A DNA stretch of 7,790 nt from Hyphomicrobiales bacterium (GTDB taxonomy: Bacteria; Pseudomonadota; Alphaproteobacteria; Rhizobiales; Aestuariivirgaceae): contig JANYGE010000374.1 in assembly GCA_025362535.1 (NCBI GenBank), positions 1 through 7,790 of the forward strand. Reading direction: 5' to 3'. The notes beneath the pieces are model-generated. The model saw only the letters and a list, made by a program, of their open reading frames with translations, was not told where the DNA came from and ran no database searches. The translations under genes and the position numbers were made by a program. Positions 1 to 6,424 of this stretch are shown piece by piece; positions within the stretch are counted from its first letter, which is position 1, and each line of letters begins with the position of its first letter.

Positions 1-1051
1 GGCCGGTGGCCACTTTAACCACATGCACATTGCCTTCCTTAACGATTTGAACAGTAGGACCGTCCTCACCGAAAGTTACGGCGGTTAATGGAAGGGCAAC
101 ACCATCGCCAGCGGCCAAAGCAATCACGGCGCGGCCAAAGCTGCCCAGCGGAATGCGCGTGCCTTCAGCTACACGAATATGGACAATGCCAATGCGGGTT
201 GATTCATTCACCTCTGGCGAAATCAATTTCACTTCGCCTTCAATTGATTTATCCAAGCCATTGGCCACAATCGAAGCTTTTTGACCGAGCTTCACCCGTG
301 GCAAATCGGATTCTGGAACTTCAGCAAGAAGCTTCACAATGCCTTGGGCCACGATTTCGAACAGGGGGTCACGGCTCGCTGATGCTATGCCACCAACTTG
401 CGCCGTGCGGCGGCTGATATAGCCATCAACCGGGGCTTTAATTTCAGTGCGGCCTTTGCGCAAATCCAAATCAGCCATCGTGGCTTCAATGCCGAGGCGA
501 TCAGCTTTGCTAATATCAAGCGAAAGCTTTGCCCCATCCAATTGAGATTTGGCTAAATCAAAAGCGGCCTGTCGCAAATCAAGCTGTTCTGTGGTTGCAA
601 CACCCGTGCTGCTCAGCTTCTTGGTGCGGTTCAATTCCGTGGTTGAGCGATCTAAACCGATTTGGGCCTGCTCAATTTGATTTTTGGCTTGCGCCAATGC
701 CGCATCATTGCGGGCCAGGCTTGCTTTGGTTTTCTGGATTTCAATTTCAACTTGGGCTTCGGATAGGCGGGCCAATACTTGGCCCTTGGTTACAACATCG
801 CCTTCTTCGGCCAGAATTTCAGTTACTGCCAGGCCTTCAACTTCAGGCGTAACGAGAACCATCTCGCCTGCAGCAAAGCTTCCAGTCACAATCAAATTTT
901 CGGCAATCGCCTTTTTCTCGGCGATCATCACTGAAATTGTTGGAGGGGGGGGTGGCGTTACTTTCTTTGCGACTTCTTCCGCAAAGGCTGGTGTGAACAA
1001 AAACTGTGCTGCGACCAATCCCACGGCCAATAGCGATGCATTCGATTTCAT
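1..1051 (-). CDS. Efflux RND/HlyD-family periplasmic adaptor subunit (partial, C-terminus beyond window)
   Basis: Membrane-fusion (adaptor) protein that would link an inner-membrane efflux pump to a TolC-like outer-membrane channel. The reverse strand reads without a stop for 350 codons to the window edge. Residues 1-24 are a Sec signal peptide ending AFA, with no lipobox cysteine, so the protein is probably not a lipoprotein. A proline run (33-37) follows. Residues about 63-97 and 205-235 are the two halves of a lipoyl/biotinyl-like domain, recognisable by EEGDVVTKGQVLA and IKAPVDGYI. Between them, about 98-200 is a coiled-coil hairpin. Its tip has R142, L146 and T153, spaced like the RLS tip motif of AcrA-type adaptors with Ser replaced by Thr. 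A beta-barrel (about 236-312) and the start of the membrane-proximal domain follow. The chosen ATG has AGAGAG five bases upstream; an in-frame ATG at 1072 lacks a Shine-Dalgarno sequence. It lies directly downstream of a padR gene that probably controls it. The pump gene should lie left of the window; its substrate cannot be told. Confidence 0.9.
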   Translation of the reverse strand, partial: MKSNASLLAVGLVAAQFLFTPAFAEEVAKKVTPPPPPTISVMIAEKKAIAENLIVTGSFAAGEMVLVTPEVEGLAVTEILAEEGDVVTKGQVLARLSEAQVEIEIQKTKASLARNDAALAQAKNQIEQAQIGLDRSTTELNRTKKLSSTGVATTEQLDLRQAAFDLAKSQLDGAKLSLDISKADRLGIEATMADLDLRKGRTEIKAPVDGYISRRTAQVGGIASASRDPLFEIVAQGIVKLLAEVPESDLPRVKLGQKASIVANGLDKSIEGEVKLISPEVNESTRIGIVHIRVAEGTRIPLGSFGRAVIALAAGDGVALPLTAVTFGEDGPTVQIVKEGNVHVVKVATG

Positions 1052-1073
1052 ATCTACTCTCTTATGATTCATT

Positions 1074-1610
1074 TTATTGCGCAGCCTTCAGCGCTGTCTT
1101 ATTCAACTCAGCCAATCTTGCCTCGAGATATTTCACCCCCGCCAACAAAACCGCTTCCCCATAACCCGCTACAAATTCCGATCCTTTAGGTTGTTGCGGC
1201 TGAACACTGCGGCATTCGGCAATACATTTTAGATCCCCGTTAAGATCGGTAAGCTGCTTCTCAATTGCAAGGCGCAAAAAATCTTGCGGCAAAAGGTCTT
1301 GGAACAGCATCTGAAACAGAAACTCTGATTTATATTTATCGCGTGACGGAATGATTGCGATGCTTTTCGCCAGAAAGGTGCGCCCCGCTTCAGTGAGCGC
1401 ATAAACTTTTTTATCCGGCCTGCTGGTTTGCTCTTCGGCGCGCAACGTCACTAAGCCCTCGGCATTTAATTGCGTGAGAGCTGGATAAATTGAGCCGAAG
1501 CTTGCATCAATGAAGTGACTGAAGAGGCCCTCTTCAATCTCTTTTTTGATTTCATAGCCCGATGCTTCTTGAAACGACAAGATTCCAAGGCAGAGTGTTC
1601 TAATGTTCAT
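1074..1610 (-). CDS. PadR-family transcriptional regulator
   Basis: Small (178 aa) cytoplasmic DNA-binding repressor of the PadR family. The N-terminus (about 1-80) is the winged helix: MNIRTLCLGIL, then SGYEIKKEIEEGLFSHF, then the recognition-helix segment SFGSIYPALTQLNAEGLV and a wing ending in KKVYALTEAGR. The typical PadR core 'GYEI... GSIYPAL..L..EGLV......KVY.LT..G' is easily seen. The C-terminal part (about 90-178) is helical, fits a PadR dimerisation/effector domain and carries two cysteines (129, 133). The start at 1610 matches where the family normally begins; reading further upstream to 1682 adds 24 unfamiliar residues and overlaps the promoter. No strong Shine-Dalgarno sequence is visible before this ATG. 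The stop codon lies just before the adaptor gene, so the two are probably cotranscribed. PadR proteins often repress adjacent efflux genes and respond to phenolics or drugs; that role is inferred from context. Confidence 0.9.
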   Translation of the reverse strand: MNIRTLCLGILSFQEASGYEIKKEIEEGLFSHFIDASFGSIYPALTQLNAEGLVTLRAEEQTSRPDKKVYALTEAGRTFLAKSIAIIPSRDKYKSEFLFQMLFQDLLPQDFLRLAIEKQLTDLNGDLKCIAECRSVQPQQPKGSEFVAGYGEAVLLAGVKYLEARLAELNKTALKAAQ

Positions 1611-1624
1611 TGTTATGACAAATC

Positions 1625-1646
1625 GATATATAGCAGGTTGATATAG
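1625..1646. repeat. AT-rich direct repeat just downstream of the padR promoter (possible operator)
   Basis: GATATATAG (1625-1633) and GATATAG (1640-1646) repeat with a 15-base period. They lie between the candidate padR -10 element and its start codon. The position suits a site for autorepression by PadR. Classic PadR operators are inverted ATGT/ACAT-type repeats, which this is not, so the operator role is only a guess. Confidence 0.3.
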
Positions 1647-1653
1647 GGGGCGG

Positions 1654-1682
1654 TGAATAGAGCCGGATGAACCCTTTGTCAA
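1654..1682 (-). promoter_or_regulatory. Candidate promoter for padR-adaptor operon
   Basis: On the reverse strand a perfect TTGACA -35 box (1677-1682) is followed after 17 bases by TATTCA (1654-1659) as a weak -10 box. This would start transcription about 35 bases before the padR ATG. The consensus -35 and the optimal spacing are visible; the -10 match is poor (3 of 6), so the call is moderate. Confidence 0.42.
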
Positions 1683-1719
1683 CTCGGAACGAATGGAGGG
1701 TTAAGATGTCCATTCCGAG
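1683..1719. repeat. Imperfect inverted repeat in the padR/livH divergent region
   Basis: CTCGGA-acga-ATGGA (1683-1697) is the reverse complement of TCCATTCCGAG (1709-1719), apart from a four-base bulge, with 11 unpaired bases between the arms. It directly abuts the candidate padR -35 box and lies about 15 bases upstream of the candidate livH promoter. It could be an operator or a hairpin. No T-tract follows on either strand, so it does not look like a terminator. Confidence 0.5.
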
Positions 1720-1734
1720 ATTGTACCACTTGTT

Positions 1735-1764
1735 TTTACAGAATAGCTTGACTAAGACTTTAAT
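1735..1764 (+). promoter_or_regulatory. Candidate promoter for the livHMGF operon
   Basis: TTTACA (1735-1740, 5 of 6 to the -35 consensus) and TTTAAT (1759-1764, 5 of 6 to the -10 consensus) are separated by 18 bases. Transcription would start near 1771, leaving a leader of about 48 bases before livH. This is the best sigma-70-like pair I found in the gap; it is a consensus match only. Confidence 0.4.
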
Positions 1765-1804
1765 CTAAACCTTGGCCATTTAGAGCTTGGGGGCAATATT
1801 TTCA

Positions 1805-1821
1805 GGGGGAGAGGGCATTTG
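1805..1821 (+). promoter_or_regulatory. Ribosome binding site and TTG start of livH
   Basis: A purine-rich tract (1805-1815, containing GGGGGAGAGGG) lies immediately before a TTG codon at 1819. The core GGAG at 1808-1811 is seven bases from TTG. The nearest ATG (1847) is out of frame, and the next in-frame Met would remove the first conserved membrane segment. This decides the start in favour of TTG. Confidence 0.65.
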
Positions 1822-2754
1822 GAGTATTTTCTCCAGCAGCTCATAAATGGACTGACTCTTGGGTCAATCTATGGGCTTATCGCTATCGGTTACACGATGG
1901 TTTACGGCATCATTGGCATGATCAACTTCGCTCATGGCGATGTGTTTATGGTGGGGTCCGTCGTTTCATTCATTGTCATTCTGGGTCTGGGCATTACCGG
2001 TGGCAGTGGTTCATTTATGATTATTCTGGCTTTGGCCTTGGTGGTGATCATCGCCATGCTGATTGCGTCGGTCTATAATTGGACGATTGAGCGGGTGGCT
2101 TATCGACCTTTGCGCGGCTCGTTCCGTTTGGCCCCTTTGATTTCAGCCATTGGCATGTCGATTGTGCTGCAGGAATTTGTGCGTATTGCGCAGGAAGGCC
2201 GTCCGAAGCCCATTCAAGCCGTCATCACGGGCAAGCATGAACTGTTGCACAGGCTGACTGAGGGTGGCGAATTTATTGTCACGATTTCCAACATGCAAAT
2301 ATTGATCATTATTTCGACCCTGGCTTTGATGGCTATTTTTACCATGATTATTCAGCGCACCTCATTGGGCCGCGCCCAACGCGCCTGTGAGCAAGATCAG
2401 AAAATGGCGTCACTGCTTGGCATTGATGTTGATCGCACTATTTCGATTACATTTATTCTGGGTGCCGCCCTTGCCGCCTTCGCTGGCATGATGTTCTTTC
2501 TCTATTATAATGTGACCGATTTTTTCATTGGCTTCCTCGCGGGCATCAAAGCCTTCACCGCAGCCGTGCTCGGCGGCATCGGGTCAATCCCCGGGGCCAT
2601 GCTCGGCGGCATGGTGATTGGGCTTATTGAAGTGATGTGGTCAGCCTATTTCTCGGTTGAGTATAAGGATGTGGCAGCTTTCACGGTTCTGGTGATTGTG
2701 CTGATTTTCATGCCACAGGGTTTGCTTGGCAAACCTGAAGTTGAAAAGGTTTAA
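1819..2754 (+). CDS. livH: Branched-chain amino acid ABC transporter permease LivH
   Basis: One of the two inner-membrane channel subunits of the Leu/Ile/Val importer, 311 aa (E. coli LivH is about the same size). Hallmarks are the N-terminal stretch [20 protein letters not shown] (15-34) followed by INFAHGD (35-41), a cytoplasmic EAA-like loop around residues 181-205 ([20 protein letters not shown] then GIDVD) that contacts the ATPases, and the C-terminal [20 protein letters not shown] (236-255) followed by SIPGAMLGG. Several hydrophobic segments are spread along the whole length, as expected for a multi-span permease. Translation starts at TTG with a strong Shine-Dalgarno sequence. It is first in the operon and ends four bases before livM. 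Substrate specificity is set mainly by the binding protein; relatives of this family also import amides, urea or other amino acids, so 'branched-chain' is a family-level call. Confidence 0.96.
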   Translation: MEYFLQQLINGLTLGSIYGLIAIGYTMVYGIIGMINFAHGDVFMVGSVVSFIVILGLGITGGSGSFMIILALALVVIIAMLIASVYNWTIERVAYRPLRGSFRLAPLISAIGMSIVLQEFVRIAQEGRPKPIQAVITGKHELLHRLTEGGEFIVTISNMQILIIISTLALMAIFTMIIQRTSLGRAQRACEQDQKMASLLGIDVDRTISITFILGAALAAFAGMMFFLYYNVTDFFIGFLAGIKAFTAAVLGGIGSIPGAMLGGMVIGLIEVMWSAYFSVEYKDVAAFTVLVIVLIFMPQGLLGKPEVEKV

Positions 2755-2758
2755 GCCC

Positions 2759-4291
2759 ATGTCAGGTCCCGTAAAAGACACAAGTGTGTCGTCCGAACAA
2801 GGCGCAATAAGCTGGTTCGATTTGGTCAAGGATTTGATTGGCACCGCCATTCTTACCATGCTCATCCTCACGCCTATCGTCACATTCAAAACCACGATGA
2901 ACCAAGGTGTGTTGTTCATTGAAGACCGTTGGGTGCAAAGTTTACTGTTAACGGCAGCGGTGGTGATTGGCCGTTTGTTGTTGCATCTGTTTGTTTGGCA
3001 CAAGCCGCCAAGCACCGCTGCGGCCAAACCTGTTGTTGCTAAGGCTCCCCTCTCGGAGTCTCTGGCAAAATATGTGGCCCCGGCCATGCTGGCGATTGCA
3101 ATTGTATTGCCGTTTGTGCTGCATCAGGTTCCAAGCTGGGACAAGCGCGGCATTGATTTTATGATTACGATTTTGATCTACATCATGCTCGGCTGGGGTC
3201 TTAACATTGTTGTTGGTCTTGCTGGATTGCTGGACCTTGGTTACGTGGCGTTTTATGCCGTGGGGGCCTATGCTTACGCCCTGCTCTCCACCATCTACTT
3301 ACCATTGTGGTTTGGGCCCGGCGTTGTGCCTTGGGCCTTCTATATCATATTGCCCATCTCTGGTTTGCTTGCGGCAACCTGGGGCGTGATCCTCGGATTT
3401 CCCGTTCTGCGCTTGCGCGGCGACTATTTGGCAATTGTGACTTTGGCCTTCGGTGAAATGATCCGCTTGGTTTTGATCAACTGGTTCTCCTTCACCAATG
3501 GCCCGCAAGGCATAAACGTGCCAAAGCCCACATTCTTTGGTTTGCCATTTAAAGATGAGCCCGGTGGATTTGCGGCTTTCTTCGGCATTCCGCATGACCG
3601 CATTTACTCATATATCTTCCTTTATTATGTGATTTTGGTTTTGGCCTTAATTACTTACTTTGCCACCAATCGCTTGCGCCGTTTGCCGATTGGTCGGGCT
3701 TGGGAAGCTTTGCGTGAAGACGAAGTGGCCTGCCGTTCGCTCGGCATCAACACCACAACAACCAAACTCACCGCCTTTGCGATTGGGGCCATGTTCGGCG
3801 GATTTGCCGGTTGCTTCTTTGCGGCTCGCCAAGGTTTTGTGTCGCCTGAATCATTTGTTTATATTGAATCAGCGATGATCCTTGCGATTGTGGTGTTAGG
3901 TGGTTTGGGCTCGCAAATCGGTATCGTATTCTCGGCCATCGTCATCATGGGGGCTTTTGAATTGTTCCGTGAATTTGGCGCTATGGGCCACGCCGTGCAA
4001 GATGGTCTGATGTATGTCTTGCCAGATGCTGTCGTGAGCGGCATTGGCAGCCTTTTCACTGGCACGTTTGGGGCCTTATATGGGCTTCTACCCGACGCCA
4101 TGCGAAACTCACTGGCTGGTGCCACAACGGGAATGGACCCTATTCAATTCCGCATGTTGGCGGTTGGTTTGGCAATGGTTTTGATGATGCGGTTCCGGCC
4201 TCGCGGTTTGGTAACACGCAGGCAGCCCACCGTGTTCCTCAAGGAGCGTAAATCTGTGTCGAGTGATTTGGTTGCTGAGGGGCATGGTTGA
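2759..4291 (+). CDS. livM: Branched-chain amino acid ABC transporter permease LivM (with C-terminal-region insertion)
   Basis: Second channel subunit, 510 aa, clearly longer than E. coli LivM (about 425). The N-terminal region (1-100) has two hydrophobic segments (about 21-42 and 61-80), as in the usual LivM N-terminal extension. The conserved permease core follows: [19 protein letters not shown] (144-162), [20 protein letters not shown] (213-232), the EAA-like loop [20 protein letters not shown] (311-330), and [12 protein letters not shown] (355-366) with [13 protein letters not shown] (374-386). Compared with what I recall of E. coli LivM, residues about 408-461 are extra. They fall between FELFREF and the terminal [20 protein letters not shown] (463-482), and are partly hydrophobic and glycine-rich. 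The ATG at 2759 is preferred over an in-frame TTG at 2726 that would overlap livH; AAAGG lies about ten bases upstream. The stop overlaps the livG start by one base, which suggests coupling. Confidence 0.95.
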   Translation: MSGPVKDTSVSSEQGAISWFDLVKDLIGTAILTMLILTPIVTFKTTMNQGVLFIEDRWVQSLLLTAAVVIGRLLLHLFVWHKPPSTAAAKPVVAKAPLSESLAKYVAPAMLAIAIVLPFVLHQVPSWDKRGIDFMITILIYIMLGWGLNIVVGLAGLLDLGYVAFYAVGAYAYALLSTIYLPLWFGPGVVPWAFYIILPISGLLAATWGVILGFPVLRLRGDYLAIVTLAFGEMIRLVLINWFSFTNGPQGINVPKPTFFGLPFKDEPGGFAAFFGIPHDRIYSYIFLYYVILVLALITYFATNRLRRLPIGRAWEALREDEVACRSLGINTTTTKLTAFAIGAMFGGFAGCFFAARQGFVSPESFVYIESAMILAIVVLGGLGSQIGIVFSAIVIMGAFELFREFGAMGHAVQDGLMYVLPDAVVSGIGSLFTGTFGALYGLLPDAMRNSLAGATTGMDPIQFRMLAVGLAMVLMMRFRPRGLVTRRQPTVFLKERKSVSSDLVAEGHG

Positions 4292-5229
4292 TGCAAGATT
4301 GGTCTAAAGATCCAGAGTTGAGGGTTCAACACCTCACCATGCGGTTTGGTGGTTTGACGGCAATTGGTGATTTGTCCTTCGATGCAGGGCGCAAACAAAT
4401 CACCGCTTTGATCGGCCCCAATGGTGCAGGCAAAACCACGGTGTTCAATTGTATCACCGGTTTTTATAAACCCACCGAAGGCATGATTAATTTACGCCAT
4501 GCGGATGGCACCGAATTTATGCTGGAGCGGATGGATGATTATATCATCACGCAAAAAGCCAAAGTTGCCCGCACCTTTCAAAACATCCGCCTGTTCTCGG
4601 GCATGACATTGCTGGAAAACCTGATGGTGGCCCAGCACAATATGTTGATGAAGGCCTCAAGCTACACCATCGGCGGTATTTTTGGCAGTGGAAAGTTCAA
4701 GCGCGCCGAAAATGAAGCTTTAGAGCGCTGCAAATATTGGCTCAATAAAGTAAACCTGATGGACCGTGCTGATGATCCGGCTGGCGATCTTCCTTATGGC
4801 GCGCAACGCCGCTTGGAAATTGCCCGCGCCATGTGCACCGGCCCTCGCCTGCTCTGTCTTGATGAGCCTGCGGCTGGTTTGAACCCGCGTGAATCGGATG
4901 AGTTGAACAAGCTGCTCCTCTCCATTCGCGACGATCATAACATGGCAATTTTGCTGATCGAACATGACATGAGCGTGGTGATGGGGATTTCCGATCATAT
5001 TGTGGTTCTAGATTACGGCCGCAAGATTGCTGATGGAACGCCAGCGCAAATCAAAGTCGATCCAGCTGTTATCCGCGCCTATTTGGGTGTGGAGGAAGAT
5101 GAAGACCCTGGTGAAAATATCGTGGTGGCAGCGGCCCCTGCAAAAGTGGCAAAAGTATCTGTGCCGCGGGTTGTCGTGCAAAAGCGCGTGGCCAAGAAAC
5201 CTGTTGTAAAAAAGGGAGGCCGTAAATGA
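4291..5229 (+). CDS. livG: Branched-chain amino acid ABC transporter ATP-binding protein LivG
   Basis: Cytoplasmic ATPase that pairs with LivF to power LivH/LivM, 312 aa. Visible motifs are Walker A GPNGAGKTT (42-50), Q-loop ARTFQNIRLF with Q97, the LivG-type signature LPYGAQRRLEIARA (167-180), Walker B LLCLDEP (188-193, catalytic E192), D-loop AAGLNP and H-loop H225 in LLIEHDMSVV. All catalytic residues are present. The domain ends at about 266 (AYLG), where E. coli LivG (255 aa) also ends. Beyond it is an extra 46-residue tail: acidic first (267-275), then Ala/Val/Lys/Arg-rich with 11 basic and no acidic residues in the last 31. The ATG overlaps the livM stop by one base and has GAGGGG about eight bases upstream. 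The end overlaps livF by four bases (ATGA), a typical coupling arrangement. Confidence 0.96.
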   Translation: MQDWSKDPELRVQHLTMRFGGLTAIGDLSFDAGRKQITALIGPNGAGKTTVFNCITGFYKPTEGMINLRHADGTEFMLERMDDYIITQKAKVARTFQNIRLFSGMTLLENLMVAQHNMLMKASSYTIGGIFGSGKFKRAENEALERCKYWLNKVNLMDRADDPAGDLPYGAQRRLEIARAMCTGPRLLCLDEPAAGLNPRESDELNKLLLSIRDDHNMAILLIEHDMSVVMGISDHIVVLDYGRKIADGTPAQIKVDPAVIRAYLGVEEDEDPGENIVVAAAPAKVAKVSVPRVVVQKRVAKKPVVKKGGRK

Positions 5230-5948
5230 GCGACATCCTTTTGCAAGGCGCTGGGGTTGAAACCTTTTACGGAAAAATTCAGGCCCTGCGCGGCATTGAT
5301 TTTGAGGTTCATAAGGGCGAGATCACCACAGTGATCGGCGCCAATGGTGCAGGCAAATCAACCTTGATGATGACGATTTGCGGAACGCCACGGGCGCGTG
5401 CCGGATCAATTGTGTTTGATGGTGTTGAAATCTCCAAAATGCCAACCCATGAAATCGTGCATCTTGGCATTGCCCAATCCCCCGAAGGGCGGCGCATATT
5501 TCCGCGCATGACGGTTTTTGAAAACCTGCAAATGGGGGCCACAGTCGATAAGCTGCAGCACTTTGATGAAGACCTCGTGAAAGTGTTCAAGCTGTTTCCG
5601 CGTCTTGAAGAACGCCGCGCTCAACGCGCAGGAACCCTCTCAGGTGGCGAACAGCAAATGTTGGCCATTGGTCGAGCTTTGATGGCACGGCCTCGCCTGT
5701 TATTGCTTGATGAGCCTTCTCTGGGTCTGGCGCCGATTATCGTCAAGCTGATTTTTGCGGCGATCAAGAAGCTCAATGAAGAAGAGGGCCTGACGGTTCT
5801 GTTGGTCGAGCAAAATGCCTTCCATGCTCTGCGTCTCGCTCACCGCGCTTATGTGATGGTGAATGGTAAAATTACGATAACGGGAACCGGGGCTGAACTT
5901 CTCAATCGGCCAGAAGTCCGTGCCGCTTACCTTGAAGGGGGACATTAA
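5226..5948 (+). CDS. livF: Branched-chain amino acid ABC transporter ATP-binding protein LivF
   Basis: Second ATPase of the importer, 240 aa, a normal LivF length. Motifs are Walker A GANGAGKST (38-46), Q-loop GIAQSPEGRRIFPRMTVFEN with Q84, signature LSGGEQQ (138-144), Walker B LLLLDEPSLGLAP (158-170, E163), and an H-loop position occupied by Gln in LLVEQNA (Q206). The Gln is usual for LivF and is not a defect. GGGAGG (5214-5219) inside the end of livG supplies the ribosome binding site, and the start codon overlaps the livG stop. The protein works as a heterodimer with LivG under LivH/LivM. One base separates its stop from the next small membrane-protein gene. Confidence 0.97.
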   Translation: MSDILLQGAGVETFYGKIQALRGIDFEVHKGEITTVIGANGAGKSTLMMTICGTPRARAGSIVFDGVEISKMPTHEIVHLGIAQSPEGRRIFPRMTVFENLQMGATVDKLQHFDEDLVKVFKLFPRLEERRAQRAGTLSGGEQQMLAIGRALMARPRLLLLDEPSLGLAPIIVKLIFAAIKKLNEEEGLTVLLVEQNAFHALRLAHRAYVMVNGKITITGTGAELLNRPEVRAAYLEGGH

Positions 5949-5949
5949 T

Positions 5950-6291
5950 ATGTCTTTTCTTGCCGAACACAGTATTTGGGTTTTCCTTGTGCTCACCATA
6001 ATTGGTGGCGGTGGGGCAGCTTTCATGGGCGGGAGATCTTTGGCTTTGGGCTGGAAACCCATTGGGCTGCTGGTTTTTTACATGCTGCTTTTGGGTGCTG
6101 GGGTTCGGTTTATACATTTCGCCCTGTTTGAAGACACCCTCACGTCGGCCTATTATTATGTCGTGCAAACGGCTCTGATTTTAGGATTTGCCCTGCTCGG
6201 CTACCATACCACGCGCACCAATCAGATGACGCGGCAATATCCGTGGCTTTATGAAAAAACCGGCCCATTGTCGTGGAAACAGCGAAATTAA
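5950..6291 (+). CDS. Small conserved three-helix membrane protein of liv operons (resembles DUF6867)
   Basis: A 113-residue protein with three hydrophobic segments at about 8-28, 38-56 and 68-86, and a basic C-terminus (88-113). Recognisable blocks are SIWVFLVLTIIGGGGAAFM, YMLLLGAGVRFIHFALF, and RTNQMTRQYPWLYEKTGPLS followed by WKQRN. From memory, this pattern (…LLLGAxVRFIHFALF… QMxxQYxWLYExxGPxSWR) matches an alphaproteobacterial family annotated as DUF6867 found next to livF. I cannot verify that here. The ATG at 5950 has AAGGGGG about eight bases upstream and follows the livF stop by one base, so it is probably cotranslated with the transporter. Its function is unknown; location and topology suggest an accessory membrane subunit or assembly factor of the importer. 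An upstream in-frame start would lie inside livF and is not favoured. Confidence 0.85.
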   Translation: MSFLAEHSIWVFLVLTIIGGGGAAFMGGRSLALGWKPIGLLVFYMLLLGAGVRFIHFALFEDTLTSAYYYVVQTALILGFALLGYHTTRTNQMTRQYPWLYEKTGPLSWKQRN

Positions 6292-6344
6292 TTATTTTAC
6301 TAAATTTGTGAAGAGATGCCGCTTTTTCTCTTTCCAATCCTGCG

Positions 6345-6399
6345 CCTTTGAGCGAAGCTAATGCTCAAGGGGTAGCTAACCCCGACCGACCATCCGGTC
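6345..6399 (+). promoter_or_regulatory. Structured leader upstream of livK with competing hairpins
   Basis: Three stem-loops can be drawn between the small membrane-protein gene and livK. Hairpin 1 pairs CCTTTGAGC (6345-6353) with GCTCAAGGG (6363-6371), nine pairs including one G-T wobble. Hairpin 2 pairs GGGGT (6369-6373) with ACCCC (6379-6383), and shares 6369-6371 with hairpin 1, so the two compete. Hairpin 3 pairs GACCG (6384-6388) with CGGTC (6395-6399). None is followed by a T-tract, so they are not simple terminators. The livK Shine-Dalgarno sequence (GGGAGA, 6412-6417) lies 12 bases beyond. The structure may set mRNA stability (a processing boundary giving abundant livK mRNA) or act as a control element; function is inference. 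An AT-rich stretch at 6287-6307 could hold a livK promoter, but I found no convincing -35/-10 pair. Confidence 0.45.
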
Positions 6400-6424
6400 A
6401 CTGAACTTATAGGGAGACTAATCT

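Noticed and set aside
684..1067. 127-codon open frame on the plus strand across the adaptor gene
   Set aside because: The opposite strand encodes a clear HlyD-family protein with a signal peptide and domain motifs; the plus-strand translation is low-complexity Ala/Ser/Thr with no family resemblance.
1611..1682. Longer padR reading frame beginning at 1682
   Set aside because: The added 24 residues do not resemble the family N-terminus and would overlap the candidate promoter; MNIRTLCLGIL is the usual PadR start.
2726..2758. Upstream TTG start for livM overlapping livH
   Set aside because: The ATG at 2759 lies four bases after the livH stop with a plausible ribosome site; the extra residues merely retranslate the livH 3' end in another frame.
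2641..3087. 148-codon open frame on the minus strand across livH/livM
   Set aside because: It lies opposite strongly recognised livH and livM coding sequence and has no recognisable domain; it is a shadow frame.
5811..5850. Missing H-loop histidine in LivF (Gln at residue 206)
   Set aside because: LVEQNA is the normal sequence in the LivF family, so this is not a defect.
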